Under the pieces are notes generated by a model. It had not been told where the DNA came from. It saw only the letters and a program-made list of their open reading frames with translations, and made no database searches. This document shows, piece after piece, positions 14,980 through 27,426 of a DNA stretch of 64,000 nt. Both the position numbers and the translations under genes were made by a program. The stretch is from assembly GCA_034670405.1 (NCBI GenBank), contig JAXDDX010000058.1, positions 62,001 to 126,000 of the forward strand. The letters run 5' to 3'. The stretch comes from Hoplostethus atlanticus (taxonomy: Eukaryota > Chordata > Actinopteri > Trachichthyiformes > Trachichthyidae). Numbering within the stretch: the first letter of the stretch is position 1; each line of letters begins with the position of its first letter.

Positions 14980-17900
14980 GGGCAGAGTGAATAAAGGAGG
15001 AGAGGGTGCCTGGGCTGTCCCTGTGGAGCACAGGGAGGCTAAATGCATTGAGCTGAGAGCTTTCAAACGTAGCACTGATGCCAATCACAGGAGGACATCT
15101 AAGCCTAAATGTAGGCCAGATTGGACTTTAGATGCACAGAGAGCTTGGAAAAACCCATTACCGAAAAACACCCTTGCTTTAAGTTCCCATGTAAACCACA
15201 TTTTGTTGGTGAACCAAATCTCAACATCTATTTTCTAGTTTCGATCATCTGTTCACACATTTGGCTCCACTGTCAACAAACTGAAAAGTGGTAAGAATTG
15301 ATAACTTTAAATACTAACAGGCGTACAGACAGACATGATGTAGCATCACTAACAAGTTAGCTGTGCCCCCACGTACCCCTGTGTGCATCTATACACAGGG
15401 ACACAGACAGGACTATACTACCAGCCATAGACAGATCAGTGTATGTAGTGGGTGGAAGTGATGGACAGAACGAGTCAGTGAATCAGCGCAGGGTGCCGAG
15501 AGATCTTACGTAGGTGAGCTTGCACACAGCGTTGGCCTTGACAGCGATGTTGTCCTGCTTGAGCTCATGTTTGATCTCGTCGATGCAGGTGGAGATGTAC
15601 TTGGCCTGAGGGCAGACAGAAAAGAGGGCAAACAACAGAACAGATTAGGTGGAGCGATATCCAGGGAGAGAAATTTATACCAACCACCACCACACACATG
15701 CTGGTAAACCTTCAGCTGTTGCTGCTATGTTTGCCCAAACGTCCAGCCAGTTTGACAGGTAACAAACCACCATTCACAGGGCCTACTGCATTCTAAGGTA
15801 AAGTAGTCAAAGTGGCAGGTGAATTTTGGGATGTACCAGTGGCCTGTGAACTTAAACTGTTTCCTTCCCTGGTGATATAATTACTGATGTCCATGAAATG
15901 GTACCAATTACCTATCAGACTGTTGTCATCCACCATTATAACAGATTTACACTCACTAAACTAGTTCTTAGGCCTCAGACAAAGTTCTGGACTTATTGGA
16001 CAAGAATTGAACATGACCAAATGATTACACTGCATCATTCCAATTACACAGGTATTAAATAAGGGTTGTTTTCTCTGGTAAAAGGACACAGGTAATTTCA
16101 TAGCTTTTCTGTCCACTTCAAATAGAGGTCAAATTGTCTGAACCAGGTCTGGACTACTGCCTAAAGCAGTTAATACATTATATTTCCAGGAGAGTCTGTT
16201 AAATGAACTAGGCCTAAATGAATGAGTCAAAAAAATAACAACACAGCTCTTTTGACCCATGGCACAATAGACAACATTACTCATTCTCTACATAACATTT
16301 CCCTGCAATAGTGAGAAAACATAATGGCACATTTTATTCAACTGTTAAAGTAGACCTTTAGATAGAGCAATCAGTCAAATATTGGCAAGAGGAACAACCT
16401 TGGGAAAGGGACACGTACACATATGGCTCTGTGGAGTGTGAGTGTGTGTTGGTCATGTGTCTGCAGTCATGAGACAGCACAGTGACAGGAGGAGGTAGAA
16501 GGGGTGGGACTGCATTCTGCTATTGCTCCTGGAGAAAAGGAAGCTGGCAGGGCTGGAGGGCGGGCAGGGGGAGACACAGTATCACCAGACACACACAGTG
16601 CTTCCCCATCACAGTCTCCTTCAATGGCCAATTCACAACCCATTGAAATAACTTAAATAGTTGACACAGGGCCAACACAGGCAGTCTTTCTGCCAGCACA
16701 GCAGGTTGAGCTGGAGATATAGGGGAAACAGAGGATGTCTATGGCCTTCCAAGTATAGAAAGTGAAAGCTGAGTCAATGCTAGCTAGTGCTAGGCCTTTT
16801 CATTTAACACAAGCCAATTACAAGTAGGCCTCAAACTCCCATTGCCAATCCAGGATCTCATGTAAATTACACTTAGAACATCCTCACACCTTTGTTGATA
16901 TGCCTACTGTTCCAAAGACGTGGGAGAGAAGGAGTGAATGAATGAGCTGTGCAAGGACTCTGCACACACACACATGAAAAACAAATAGAGAGAGTGTATG
17001 CGAAACTGTGGGCTGGTCAGGGAAAAGTAAACTCACACACTGTATTAATATTTCAGCAAACTGTCCACTGTTGGCTGGGCAACCAACACCGTATCTAGGT
17101 AGGCCAGGTTGGGTTACCTATGGCGAACGGCTCAGTCCATAAGCTCAATCAAAAGATCAAGCATGGATAGCCAAGTACAGAGGAAAAAGCTAGCCTGGGT
17201 GGTCATTTTCCATTTCCAAAAGCATGGAAGGACAAACACAGAAGACACAACATCACAACCAAATCTGTATGCAGCTGATTAGGCCCGCTTGTGAGACTAC
17301 AAATAACCTTCGCCTGTAAAAAAAAAAAAAAAAAAAGGTTCCCTGGTGAGATGGCAAACACAGTACAAATCTGCATGTTGAAGAAAGATCATATCTAAAA
17401 ACAGCCCTCAGGGCAGACACAATAACTCAAAATTTCACACATGGCTTTGAGAGTGAGACAGGTGTATACAGCGTCACCACTCTGTGCAACAACTTGCCCC
17501 CACCCTACCTTACTACATGGGAGAGCATCATTATATCAGTAAAAACCTCAACACAAACCTCAAATCAACACAAAGCTCATAAGAAGAAGAGAAGGCTGAC
17601 TACTGAAATGGAAACGTGGCTTTCCCAAGCAGTGCCCTCTAATGGCCCATCCCGCCCGATCCCACCCAGGTCTGATTCTGTGATGAGCATTGCAATCACC
17701 CACAGCACTGATAAAGATGACATCACCCTGAATCAGTGATGTTCATAATGACTGATTTTCTGACGTTCTGACATTCAATAAAGCATGTTTTTATGACCAC
17801 GATCGAAAATAAATAAATCACCCACGTTTGATATTTTGATAGAACGTCAATCATGACGATCTTCGATTAATTATAGTCATGAAAGTCACACTCTGTCCTG

Positions 17901-18665
17901 TGTCTAGGAGAGCATCACACCATCCATTCAGTAACTGAGGGCTAAACGTGTATCAACATAAATGACAACTTTCCCCGGCAGAACTCAGGTTCACGACAAT
18001 CTGAAAATGAGCATTTTTTTTCCTACAAGAGGTAATCACTAGAAGCTGGATAGCTGCTCCAGGCTAGTACATTTAGCAATGCCTTCTAGTGTGACTCCTT
18101 TATCCGGATGAGTAATCTCCTAGCGGGCGGTGAAAATCTAGATAAACTACCCTCCTCTAACTTGCTGATAGTAACGTAACGTTATAGCTAGATGTCACCT
18201 AGGCGAGACTCGGGGTTGCTAGTTAACGTAAGGTGTATAACGTCACCTTGCTAGCTCACAAATTGACAGCTATGTTAAACCATCGAGTTAGCAAGAACAT
18301 TCACCCCCCACTATCTGTGAATAGCCAGCTGGCTACATAAACCACTGAAAACGACTAGACTATCACAAGTAGCTAGCGAGTGGAATGACTCGAGCAATAA
18401 GCTAGCGTTAGCTGGCCAGCCTACCTAACGTTACCTAGCGTTGACGTTAGCTGTTAATGCTGGTTAGCTAGCTGACGTTAGCCATAACAGGAATAGCGGT
18501 GCAAAAACACTGATGAATGTGAAGGTGAACATGTTCCAGGCGAGAGTATTTGCTAGTTGATGGTTTTACCTCATCTTCCTTGTGATTCCTAATGCCACGT
18601 ACTAAGTCCTGGAGGTTTTTATCGAACATCCGATCGATGCTCCCTTTTACAATCTTCAAAGCCAT
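757..18665 (-). CDS. ap3d1: AP-3 complex subunit delta-1 (5' and middle part; 3' end outside window)
   Basis: Large delta adaptin of the AP-3 coat, which sorts cargo from endosomes/TGN to lysosomes and lysosome-related organelles. Exons in transcript order: 18570-18665, 15510-15605, 14830-14910, 14348-14428, 14134-14241, 13810-13939, 12633-12772, 12412-12485, 12241-12290, 11628-11677, 11192-11240, 9117-9262, 8607-8755, 7928-8158, 6756-6987, 6129-6274, 5269-5410, 4800-4871, 4464-4539, 4072-4271, 3454-3527, 1019-1187, 757-888. All use GT-AG junctions and the phases join without a break, giving 908 codons. The start MALKIVKGSIDRMFDKNLQD is the family N-terminus. Residues 1 to about 600 are the helical-repeat adaptin trunk (e.g. 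DPDPGVQSAAVNVICELARR). An acidic and lysine-rich hinge follows (NLDAWINEPPSESESEDE, then KEKK-type runs). Human AP3D1 is about 1150 residues, so the C-terminal appendage region should continue past position 1. The gene is very well conserved; identity is secure from recalled vertebrate family sequence. Confidence 0.97.
1998..2094. promoter_or_regulatory. Cluster of four CCAAT boxes within an ap3d1 intron
   Basis: ATTGG at 1998-2002 and CCAAT at 2019-2023, 2055-2059 and 2090-2094, three of them extended to CCAATCA/TGATTGG form or close to it. Such spacing (about 20 to 36 bp) is typical of NF-Y-bound promoters or enhancers. Function is inference only. Confidence 0.35.
6082..6105. repeat. (GT)n microsatellite in ap3d1 intron
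   Basis: About 12 GT units, ending some 20 bp before the ap3d1 exon at 6129-6274. Confidence 0.9.
9263..11191 (-). other. ap3d1: ap3d1 intron between the LCVQKL and LKYLGL exons
   Basis: A 1.9-kb intron. No coding exon is recognisable. Short imperfect direct repeats of ACCACA...TCTACTC type lie at 10798-10850. No intact mobile element could be delimited. Confidence 0.5.
12091..12210. mobile_element. SINE fragment (tRNA-derived family), degraded
   Basis: Contains the words GCCTTACAGTACCATGAG and ATGCTCTACACACTGAGC near its ends. The latter is a mutated reverse complement of a tRNA-like A box (GCTCAGT...TAGAGC). The same words recur in the copy at 48870-48974, and the A-box part in the better copy at 48303-48438. 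It lies in an ap3d1 intron. Confidence 0.6.
14936..14976. repeat. (GA)n microsatellite in ap3d1 intron
   Basis: About 20 GA units directly upstream (gene sense) of the LQMLGYDVSWAAF exon; on the gene strand it is a (CT)n tract about 25 bp from the 3' splice site, so it extends the polypyrimidine tract. Confidence 0.9.
15606..18569 (-). other. ap3d1: ap3d1 intron 1 (3 kb), no coding content found
   Basis: Longest intron of ap3d1. I see no exon-like reading frame. It holds a poly-A run near 17319-17336. Its 5' part (18165-18480) is dense in GCTAGC and AACGTTA words, a composition also present just downstream of the safb start (44495-44610). Confidence 0.6.
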
Positions 18666-18960
18666 GTCTAGCTGTGACTTGTATCGCTTCTGTCCGGTGG
18701 GACCTAGCGCCTGGCAGAGGTCTTGTGGGTGCTGACCGACCCGCTGGACTGTCTCTCATCCACCCGGGTACCGTCTTTGCAGGATCCGCTGCTGTTTACT
18801 AATCCCGGGCAGATGAAGGCGAGGCTAGACGGGGCGTCCTGTGCTGTGCAAAGACGCTGGCAATGGTCAGTGTAGGAAATGGCTGACAAAATGGCGTCTA
18901 AAGTCAGCTGACTTCAGTATTATGCGAGATTCTCATATGGGAATCAATGAAATTAAAGGT
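18666..18960 (-). promoter_or_regulatory. ap3d1: ap3d1 5' UTR and probable core promoter
   Basis: Sequence upstream of the ap3d1 start codon, reading leftward into the gene. It is GC-richer than its surroundings. On the gene strand it carries a YY1-type motif CGCCATTTT (18888-18896), which in vertebrate genes often sits just downstream of the start site. No TATA box is evident. The exact start site cannot be fixed from sequence. Confidence 0.45.
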
Positions 18961-19256
18961 CTAATCTTTAGCGCTCACGAGTAGGCTATATACCGCTGCC
19001 ACTTTGTGTATTACTGAAATAGTAAGCCTATCAAATTCTTGGACTAAGCAATGGATGATAATGCCGACCTGACAGTCCATGCAGTGATGCTTTATATTAT
19101 TAGCAGGCAACTTGATGAGTTACATGTATTTTTTGCCAGACTTTCCACAGGCCTACAAGACATCCCTTTTATCACAAGGAGGCACAACTAATAAATGAAT
19201 AGCATGCTTTTACATACCAAGAAGAAATTAGTTAGGACCAAAACCATGCTGAGATT

Positions 19257-20300
19257 TTTATTCAAGTCTCAACTAAATGATAGAAATGTTTTGCCAATTT
19301 ACATAGCACTAAAAACACTTCTGCTGTATGCATATGACAGGCAAATGTCAAAATGGGCTGCAGGTATATGGGATCTGAATAGCTTTTATACAACTTGCAA
19401 ATACCATTTTAATCTGTATGGAGATATCCCATTTAATATGCAAGTTACTGAAAGCGGACACTATGGGAAGACAAGATGGCAGGGCGTGTAACTCCACAGC
19501 ATTCATTAGTTAAGACAAAAATATAGACGCAAATATCTGAAAACAAGGTTATAAAAAAGTAGGTGGACCTCAATTGGAAAACAGTGACTCAATTCCATGG
19601 CTTAACATTTCAGACTCGATTAATAGGAAGCAAGACCAGATAATTAAAAAACAACCGAACAGAAACGACTCACACAAAGTAAAAAGTACTGCACCACTCT
19701 CACTGTCCCAAACACACAGACAGTAGGCCTTTGTGATGTACTGTAGGCTTTATAAAAAAAGGTAAAGCCAATGGATGTACAGCTGCACAAAATCTTCAAA
19801 GTGAAACATTCACAGCATGGCTCCATTTCTGCCCAATTCCCCCACTGGGATCAGTAATGTTTCATCTTATCAATCTACCCCAGCCTAAATTCCTGTTAGA
19901 AGTGCTAAAATGGAATTACTCAATATACCTACAGTATGAAAAGACCAAAGTTAGAGTTAATGTGGGAGAAAAAAACAAGGTAGCCCAGAGCAGGAGTGTG
20001 GGGTGAGGATGGATTTGGGATGGGCTGAGTGTCGTAGAAAAGGAAAAATACATTTCAGAAACAAATCTTCAGACTAGTGAGCTTTCCTTCTTGCTGTGAT
20101 GAACAATGGACCAAAGTGTTTAAACACAGGGGCCTTCTGGTTTGATATCATTACAGTACAAAACATCCAAAACGTCAACATTGGCTTAACAGGTAGGAAA
20201 TGCTGGGTGTGGGATGCAACGCGGGTTTGGTCAGGAGGACCAAATGACGTCAAAACGTGGGAGGCCAACATCTTTTAGCACTGTAGTCCTTCAAGGTTTT
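19257..20300 (-). other. hdgfl2: Probable hdgfl2 3' UTR with candidate poly(A) signal
   Basis: Begins after the hdgfl2 terminal TGA (20301-20303). The first clean AATAAA on the gene strand that I noted is at 19257-19262, about 350 bp before the ap3d1 promoter region. The extent is inferred; no other gene is seen here. Confidence 0.4.
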
Positions 20301-23300
20301 TCAGCTTTCTATGGCAGGTGGTTCTGTCTCTGCAGAGATGCTGTGGTCTGCTTCCTCATACGTGTGTGTCTGTTCAGCAGGGCTGTCTGGGCTGGCTCTA
20401 ATCAGGGAAGAGAAGGCACACAATCACAACTACTGACAGACTGACCGGTAGGTTCTCACATGAGAGATCCATTTTCAAAATCACATAATTTACTCATAAC
20501 ATGACAACCAAATGTAGAGCAAGTAAATCGACAAAGACATGTTGCTGCAAAACTAGATGTTTACCTGCTTGGGCTCGAAGCCGTGTGCTCGTTATTCTCC
20601 TCCTGGGCAGGGGACTTTGGCTTCCCCTCTCCCTCCTACATCCTCTTTTTTCTGTTCTGATTCCCCATTCACAGGAGTGGAATCTAGAAAAGAAAATCCA
20701 TATTGATATACTGCAGATGATCATTTCATCTCCATCAAATATGTTATGACTGACAGGCAGGGTAGGTCACACCACCTACATCTTATCCCGAGAGAATATC
20801 AAGGCAATGTCTAAACCAGATGAGAGCAAGAGCAAAAGTCTAGCCTCTACCTGTGTTTTGTGTCTCCTTCCCATCGTCTTCTGGTTCCTTGTCCTCCGTT
20901 TTAAGTTTAGCCGGTGGCTCTGCCTTGCCCACAAACTGGAGTTTTAACTTGTTGTAGACATCACTAGCTTTTTCCATGACTGCACTGCTGGCTTTATACC
21001 GCCGAATCTACATCGTCAATAAGAAAAGGCAGTAGAAAAGTTCAGAATGAAGGGAGATCAGAACAATTATAGTTACATTACACTGTTACTACTATGTGAA
21101 TGCAAGATTGGTTTGCACACTTTTGATCAAACTGGTCACGCATTGTGACAAACAAGATCCCAGAAATCACTTAGCCCTTGTCAAATACTTTCACACAGGA
21201 TATTATTATACTTTTAAAAAAATATTATCAGAGTATAAACGGAAATGCACCTTTTTGAGTGTGGCAATAAGGTCAGCGTTCTTGTGCAGGATTTGGCTGG
21301 TGACAGGCACAGCCTCCAGCTCTACTAGGGCTTGTAGACAACGCTCTATGTCCTGCAAAACACACAATACAGAGCAGTGCTTAGATTTTCATTCCAAAAA
21401 GGCTGTTCAAGATGCTTTAAGACACAATGGTGGGAAACAATTTTTCTGCTATAAAAACAAAAAAAAGGATGTCTGGTCAGAGGTGTCACTTACAGGGTTG
21501 TCCACTTTGAGTGCAAACTTGATATCTGTGTGGAGTTTTTGTAGCTTTTCCTCTGGTGATGCCTCTGCATATAGAGACACCAAGTCATGGACAATTCATA
21601 TTTACTCTCATTGAAACAAGATGAAACAACATGACTGGACTCTGCTTTCGGTGAATCTGTCTAATTGTTGCATTGTTTTAGACTACGGAAACTGTCAGAC
21701 TGTACTGATACTTCGGCTGCTTCAATGGATAACAGTAGTGTTTGTGTGAACTGAGCGTGACTGTATGGAAAGACTGACCCTTTTTCTTCTCAACTTTCTT
21801 CTCTGGAGGCCTCTCTGATTTGCGTCTGGGTTTTTCAGGCTTAGACCTGAGGGAGAGGGAGCTCAGTGATCTGTGTACATTCAATTTTAATGAAGTTAAC
21901 CTAATGAGGTTTATATACTGTAGTCTTTGGTTCCCCGTGGTGCACTCACCTCGCCCTGGACTTCTCCTCTGACCGCTGGGATTTCTTCTCCTTTCTGTCT
22001 TTTCCGTCCTTGTCTTTCTTCAGTCTCGCCTTCTTCTGGTTGTCTGTCCGCTTGGCAGATTTTTTCACCTATGTGGTGGGAAAAGCAAAATGGAATCGCT
22101 GAATTTGTAGTTAAGCCACTGCACTCGGACCATCTATCAAAATTTCATGGAAGACAAAACGTTTTCTGCTGTATCGACAATAAATCCACTTCTGTCTTAA
22201 AAAGGATACCTGCAGACGGCAGGTGAATCCATTTAGCTAAATTAGATGATTTTCACATCTAATAGGTTTGTATTTAAAAAAAAAAAATAAACTAACAGTC
22301 TACATATAGGATCTCATACAATGTTATTTTTGTATATCTTCAAAGAACACAAATATCAATATATACAGCCTAGTTAATAACAGCGTTGTTATTAAAGATT
22401 AAGGTTCCAGGTGATGAGCTCTCAAAACGATGAATCACTGTCAGTGGATAGCTGAGTATGAACCAAAAACATCATAGGAAAAGTGACCACTGATGATTGG
22501 AGGGACAAAATCATGTGCGATCCTATTCCTCCGAATAAAGCAAAATGTAAATATATTTAGGAAGATTAAAAATAAAAGCATTATCCATGCTTCCTCATGC
22601 AATGTTTTTCTCCAGCTGACCGTACCTCAGCTGAGGATGAAGAATCCGAGTCAGAGGGCGCAGGGATTGGGGGTGGAGGGGGTTTCTTGGACTTCTTCAG
22701 CGGGTGATCGTCTACACCCTCATTTGAGCTGCTGCTGCTGTCACTGTCACTCCTATTTTTACTCTTCTCTTTCTCTTTCTCTTTCTCTTTTTTCTTCTTT
22801 TCATCTTCCTCCTTCTCTCTCTCACGTAACCGCCGGAGCTCCTCTGCCTCCTCCTTTTTCCGACGCTCCTCTAGCTCTCGGCGGCGCTCCTCGTCTCGTT
22901 TCTTCCATTCGCTGATACGGTCAGGCTCACTGTCACTGTGGATAACGGGGCCACCATTATGCTGCCAGTCACCGCAGACCGATTTGTAGACCGGGCATTC
23001 ATAATATATCAACAATGGTGCATGACAAGAAAACAATACAAAACGTAGAGCAGCCTGACCTGTCGCTGTCAGACGAAGATGACGGTGCCCGTTTTACCGG
23101 GGCAGATTTGGGTTTCCGTCCCCGAGGCTTTGGTGGGGGCTTTTCTGTGGATGAGCAAGGACAGGCACAAGGCAGGGACAACAAAGCACTGTTGGTTACT
23201 GATGTAAAAAGTAGAGCATTCAACTTTTCTCTCTTTTTTTGAGAGACATGAGTGGCTGAAAAACCGAGTTACTTGACTGAATGAAATGTCAATAATAAGT

Positions 23301-25590
23301 GTAAGTAAACATATAACTTACGGGTTTCTGGATGGGGCTGAAACTCATCAATCCTTCCAACAACCCTCACCTTTCTTGCGCCCCTGAGGGCCCTTCCGTG
23401 GAGGTGGGTCTGAGTCTGACTCAGACTTGGAGCCAGACTGAGATTCTGAGCCGGACACTGCCGGCCGTGGTTTCTCGTCCTCTGAGTCACTGTCTGCTCC
23501 TTTCTTCTCTGATTGAGACCCCGAGTCTGAGTCTGAGTCAGACGAAGCCTTCTGCAAGATCCCACAGAAAAAGAGGGGAAGGGAGGGATGGAAAAAGAAA
23601 GAGAAACATGGCATGACAAAATGTACTCGAACACTTTCATAGCACAAAAAGCTGCTTGAAGCTGGTTGAAGCTGATGGTTCACCTTCTTCTTCCCTCTGC
23701 CTCCTGCTTTCTTCCCGCCCCGTCCAACAGATTTCTTCTCAGGTGTAAAGTCCTATTTGGGAAAGCATCAAACAACACAACGTCACTTTAGCCCCATTCG
23801 GAAGGGGATTAGTTTCTCTAGGGGAGGTCAGGTAATTCAATTTATTACAGCGCTATTCAGTAATTTTAATCCCGTCCGGAACGGCCATGTCAGTGATTTT
23901 TCCCTCCTACCCCAGTAATAATTCCGGCCCCAAATACCTACTGTTTTTCAGCAAACTCACGGGTGCACTGATAATTTTAGTACCGTCCAGATAGACATCT
24001 TGGTAATTTGAGATATATATCACAGAGTTCGCAGGCTGTTTAGAACAAGAATTCTGGCGGGTATACTACTTCCTGGTGCGATGATCTTTTGCGCGCAATA
24101 GATAGCCTACCATATCGCCAGCTGTCATTTTATCGGTTTGAAATGGAAGCACTCGAGGAGGCTTTTGCTCTCTTGAATGAGATGAACGTACAATACAACG
24201 TTAGTGCTCCTGCTTGGGAGCCCATAAGAAGGCGGAAGATTAGAAGAGGCAGGTCCCGCAAACTGCTTCGATGCGCGAGTGACGTAAACATCTGGGTACG
24301 TCCGACAATTACGTTCCTCCGTCTGTAAATTTTAATCCCGTCCGGATCGATGACTGAAATTACCGAGGAGCCATGCAAATGTTTTATTACCCATGTTACC
24401 CTGTAAAACTAATCCCGTCCGAATGGGGCTTTTGTGTGATATCTCATGTGTAAATCATGATAGATTTGTAGTCTGTGTAGTTTCAAACACCCAACAATGG
24501 TGCCAGTGCCAATGTTTGTGTCTGTTAACCTGGTCGCTGTTCTTGCCAGAGTCTGACTCTGAAGGGGAGGGCTCTGGTTCAGAGGGGGATCCACTCTCCT
24601 CTCCATCTCTGTCACTGGATGAGCCCCGGGCCTTTTTTGGAGGAGGGGGCCGCTAAAACGTGAGACAAAACCAAGGGATTAGATAAAATTATACTTTGTT
24701 GACTGAAAATAAAAGAGTAAATATTTTGCTTTTGCTGTTTAACATGGGGTTACGGTTCATTATACAACAGCTTTTTTGAGCCAAGCAATCAAAGGTGCAT
24801 TCATACTGTGCTGATCATTCCCATTAAGCACTCACCATGCTTTTTTGGTTGCTATGACAACTAATAACTAGGGAGCTGGTTTGTGGTCTGTCTTGCTTTC
24901 TCCTTTTTTTCCCATTCTTATGTATGTATACAACAAAAAACCTCAGTCAGTGTACATATGTTGGTAACCCTTGTATAAAAGCCATATTACTGTTGAGGAT
25001 GTTGTTTACTATGTTTATGGGTACTTTGGAGCTGCCAACGGTACTCAGCTGCATCTCGTGCCTAGTGCATCACAGCTGTACCATAACTGTGGTAAAGAAT
25101 GCCCTCTCTGGTATTTACTATAGACTTATCTGTTCACCACAGTATTTGGCCACAACGTAAAGCAATCTTAAAGGAGTTTTAACATCATGGGGCTAAATCA
25201 CTGAAAAGGCAGTTATGTGTTGGCAGGGATTTAGTTCCAGTGACAGTGAAATTAAATGATTGCACAATTACCTTAGCGGGTGGCGGCTTCCGCTTCACTC
25301 CTCCTTCCCTTCCTCTGTCTTCACTTCCAGAATCAGAATCAACCTCACTTCCTGAGTCTGCTTTCTGAAGCACCGCAGGTTCTTCTTCCTCGTCATCCTC
25401 ATCACTTCCTCCTTCAGCATTATTTCCCTCACTGTCAGATGAACTGGCTGGCTGTGGACAAATTAGGGTAAGGAAATTAATAGGATGCATGTAGTCTTGT
25501 ATGTATTGTAGTCTACAAAATGGGTCAAAAACTCCCACATCGTCTCACACTTGCAATTGCAACATTTTAATAAGAAGAAATTCATGAACA

Positions 25591-25635
<45 letters not shown>

Positions 25636-26727
25636 GGTGTTCCACAGGTTTGGTTTTTCACACGTTTTTCTGATGAATTTCAAAACAATGGGTACAATTC
25701 TGACTACCACATCACCAGACGTCTTACCGCAACAATTTATTAACCACAGAAATTAAATGGAGGATCACAAACAACAAATGAGCAATAGGCATAAGACAAT
25801 TTAGTGGATAATACAGTATGACACCTGAAGGGAGAGAAACTATATCAAAAGTACCTGATAGATTCTGTGTTGATTTAGTATTATAGACTTTTCGCTTAGA
25901 ATTTCTGATAATAGAGTCAACTCACTACAGGTGGGGCACTGTAGGAGGCATGTGGATTGTTCTGGATCTCCCATAAACCTTCGTTGAATCCCTTCCTTTT
26001 GTTGGGCTTCCCGTAGCGCTCTCTGTACTTCTCATAGGCAAAAAGGTCCTTTGGTGCGAGGAATGCGCTGTAAAACAGAGAAAACAGGGGGAAAGTAACT
26101 ACATTTACTATGAAGCAACCAGTGAAATGTTATCCTGAATGTAAATAATGTGGTTAGTTCATGAAGACAAGCACAGAAGAGGTTGTTGACTTTAACTCTA
26201 AGGACGTTTTCCACTGACTTGAGGAAGAACTAGAGAATAGTAGACTGTGCCACCTAGTGAATGTGTCAGTATAATGCATCTGCCATCTTGCCAAACAGAT
26301 GGTGATGTGTGATGCAGGATCTGACACATCAACAAAAACATACTGCATATTAAACCTGACACAACTCAGTGGTTACACGTATGCCTTCATAAAGGACATA
26401 AGAAAACACAAATCAACATCACAAAAGAGGATATTGTGCTAACAAACAAACAAAAAAGGGCAACGCCAGCTCAACGCTGCATGCTAAAAATGTCCCCGTT
26501 TCATTGTCAAGTATATGCAGTTGTGTTCATCTAAGTTCATACAGTTTCCCAGTAAAAACTTAACAATTTTCTTTAAATGATTAATGATGTAATGAGTAAT
26601 GAACACTACTGTACTCACGTTTCATGTGTCCCAAAGAAGAAAATTGGGATTTTATTAGGAGGTGGTTTCACTGCCCCATCTGCCACATCTTCAATCTGTG
26701 AACAGACAGACACTCAGGTGAAAATGG

Positions 26728-26777
<50 letters not shown>

Positions 26778-27426
26778 AAGAGATACAGAAAGATATCATA
26801 GTTAAGATTTCAGTAGACCTAGGTCTATCGGGATAGGCTTATTAGTATGAGTTGGGACTCAAACAGAGTGTCATCTTGTTATTAAGTTATCTCTAGCCTA
26901 TAAAATATTGTAGATCTAATCAATCAATTGATTCACTGTGTATGGACATTATAACCTAATAACAACATTTAAGGACATTCAAATTGTCAATGTACAGGGA
27001 CTCAACGAGTTTTGGGTGCACAATACATTAGTATTGGATGAATAAGAAGACTTAAGTCAGAACATGCACGCACAACCCAAATGTCATTTCCAAATTAATA
27101 ACGTTAGCTCGCTGCTGTACGTTTATATGCAGATTAGGCCAAGAGCATCTCATGCAAATCATACACGTACAATTTCGGCCTAAACAAAGTGCAGCCTGTT
27201 GCCACAGCACACCATCTCGTTATGTAGCTGTGAGATAGGTATCCATGTCAGATACTGCGAAGGATACAGAGAACCTTCTCCAGCGTCCCATGCAGCTAGT
27301 CGCCTGCCTGCCCGCCCACCCCCTTCGCCCCAATGGGTTGCTGTACTTGCTTACCCTGGCTGGCCAGTGGGGGTACCCCTTCATTTTAGCGAAGACCAAG
27401 TCTCCGGCCTGGAAATTGTGTGGCAT
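20301..27426 (-). CDS. hdgfl2: HDGF-like protein 2 (PWWP and IBD chromatin protein)
   Basis: Nuclear chromatin reader of the HDGF/LEDGF family; the PWWP domain binds methylated H3K36 nucleosomes and the integrase-binding-type domain (IBD) recruits partner proteins. Exons in transcript order: 27355-27426, 26619-26695, 25926-26067, 25272-25451, 24530-24652, 23684-23752, 23371-23551, 23060-23144, 22626-22935, 21950-22068, 21779-21846, 21494-21564, 21251-21352, 20851-21007, 20565-20683, 20301-20397. The PWWP domain (residues about 1-95) starts [20 protein letters not shown] and contains PHWPAR. Long Ser/Asp/Glu/Lys-rich low-complexity linkers follow, then a [20 protein letters not shown] coil. 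The IBD (about residues 477-552) includes [20 protein letters not shown]. In exon 15 the frame as written ends at a TAA (20592-20594), but the last exon only continues an acidic HDGFL2-like tail if one base of the GGGG run (plus-strand CCCC, 20624-20627) is extra. With that base ignored the protein would be about 656 residues, against 671 in human. Confidence 0.95.
22403..22463 (+). ncRNA. Weak candidate box C/D snoRNA-like element in hdgfl2 intron
   Basis: A C-box-like GTGATGA (22411-22417) and D-box-like CTGA (22452-22455) are flanked by complementary GGTTC and GAACC, the layout of a box C/D snoRNA. However, it is on the strand opposite to the host gene and the C-to-D spacing (about 34 nt) is short. 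I give it only because the arrangement is visible. Confidence 0.12.
23790..24430. mobile_element. 641-bp TIR DNA transposon remnant, PIF/Harbinger-like MITE
   Basis: Ends are inverted repeats of about 25 bp: left AGCCCCATTCGGAAGGGGAT, right (reverse complement) AGCCCCATTCGGACGGGATT. Both are flanked by TTT (23787-23789 and 24431-24433), a 3-bp target duplication. Internally, the word TTTTAATCCCGTCCGGA recurs near both ends. A 79-residue open frame (24089-24328, plus) shows no domain I can name and may be a remnant of a transposase-linked protein. It sits in an hdgfl2 intron. The superfamily is inferred from TSD length. Confidence 0.75.
25589..25635. repeat. (ACT)n trinucleotide microsatellite
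   Basis: About 15 ACT units in an hdgfl2 intron. Confidence 0.95.
26728..26777. repeat. (ATCT)n tetranucleotide microsatellite
   Basis: About 12 ATCT units in hdgfl2 intron 1, just upstream (gene sense) of the second PWWP exon. Confidence 0.95.

Noticed and set aside
18704-18889. 61-codon open frame upstream of ap3d1 on the minus strand
   Set aside because: It does not begin with ATG (TTG at the apparent start) and lies in the 5' UTR/promoter; no conserved motif.
21096-21614. 172-codon plus-strand frame over hdgfl2
   Set aside because: Antisense shadow of the hdgfl2 IBD exons and their introns.
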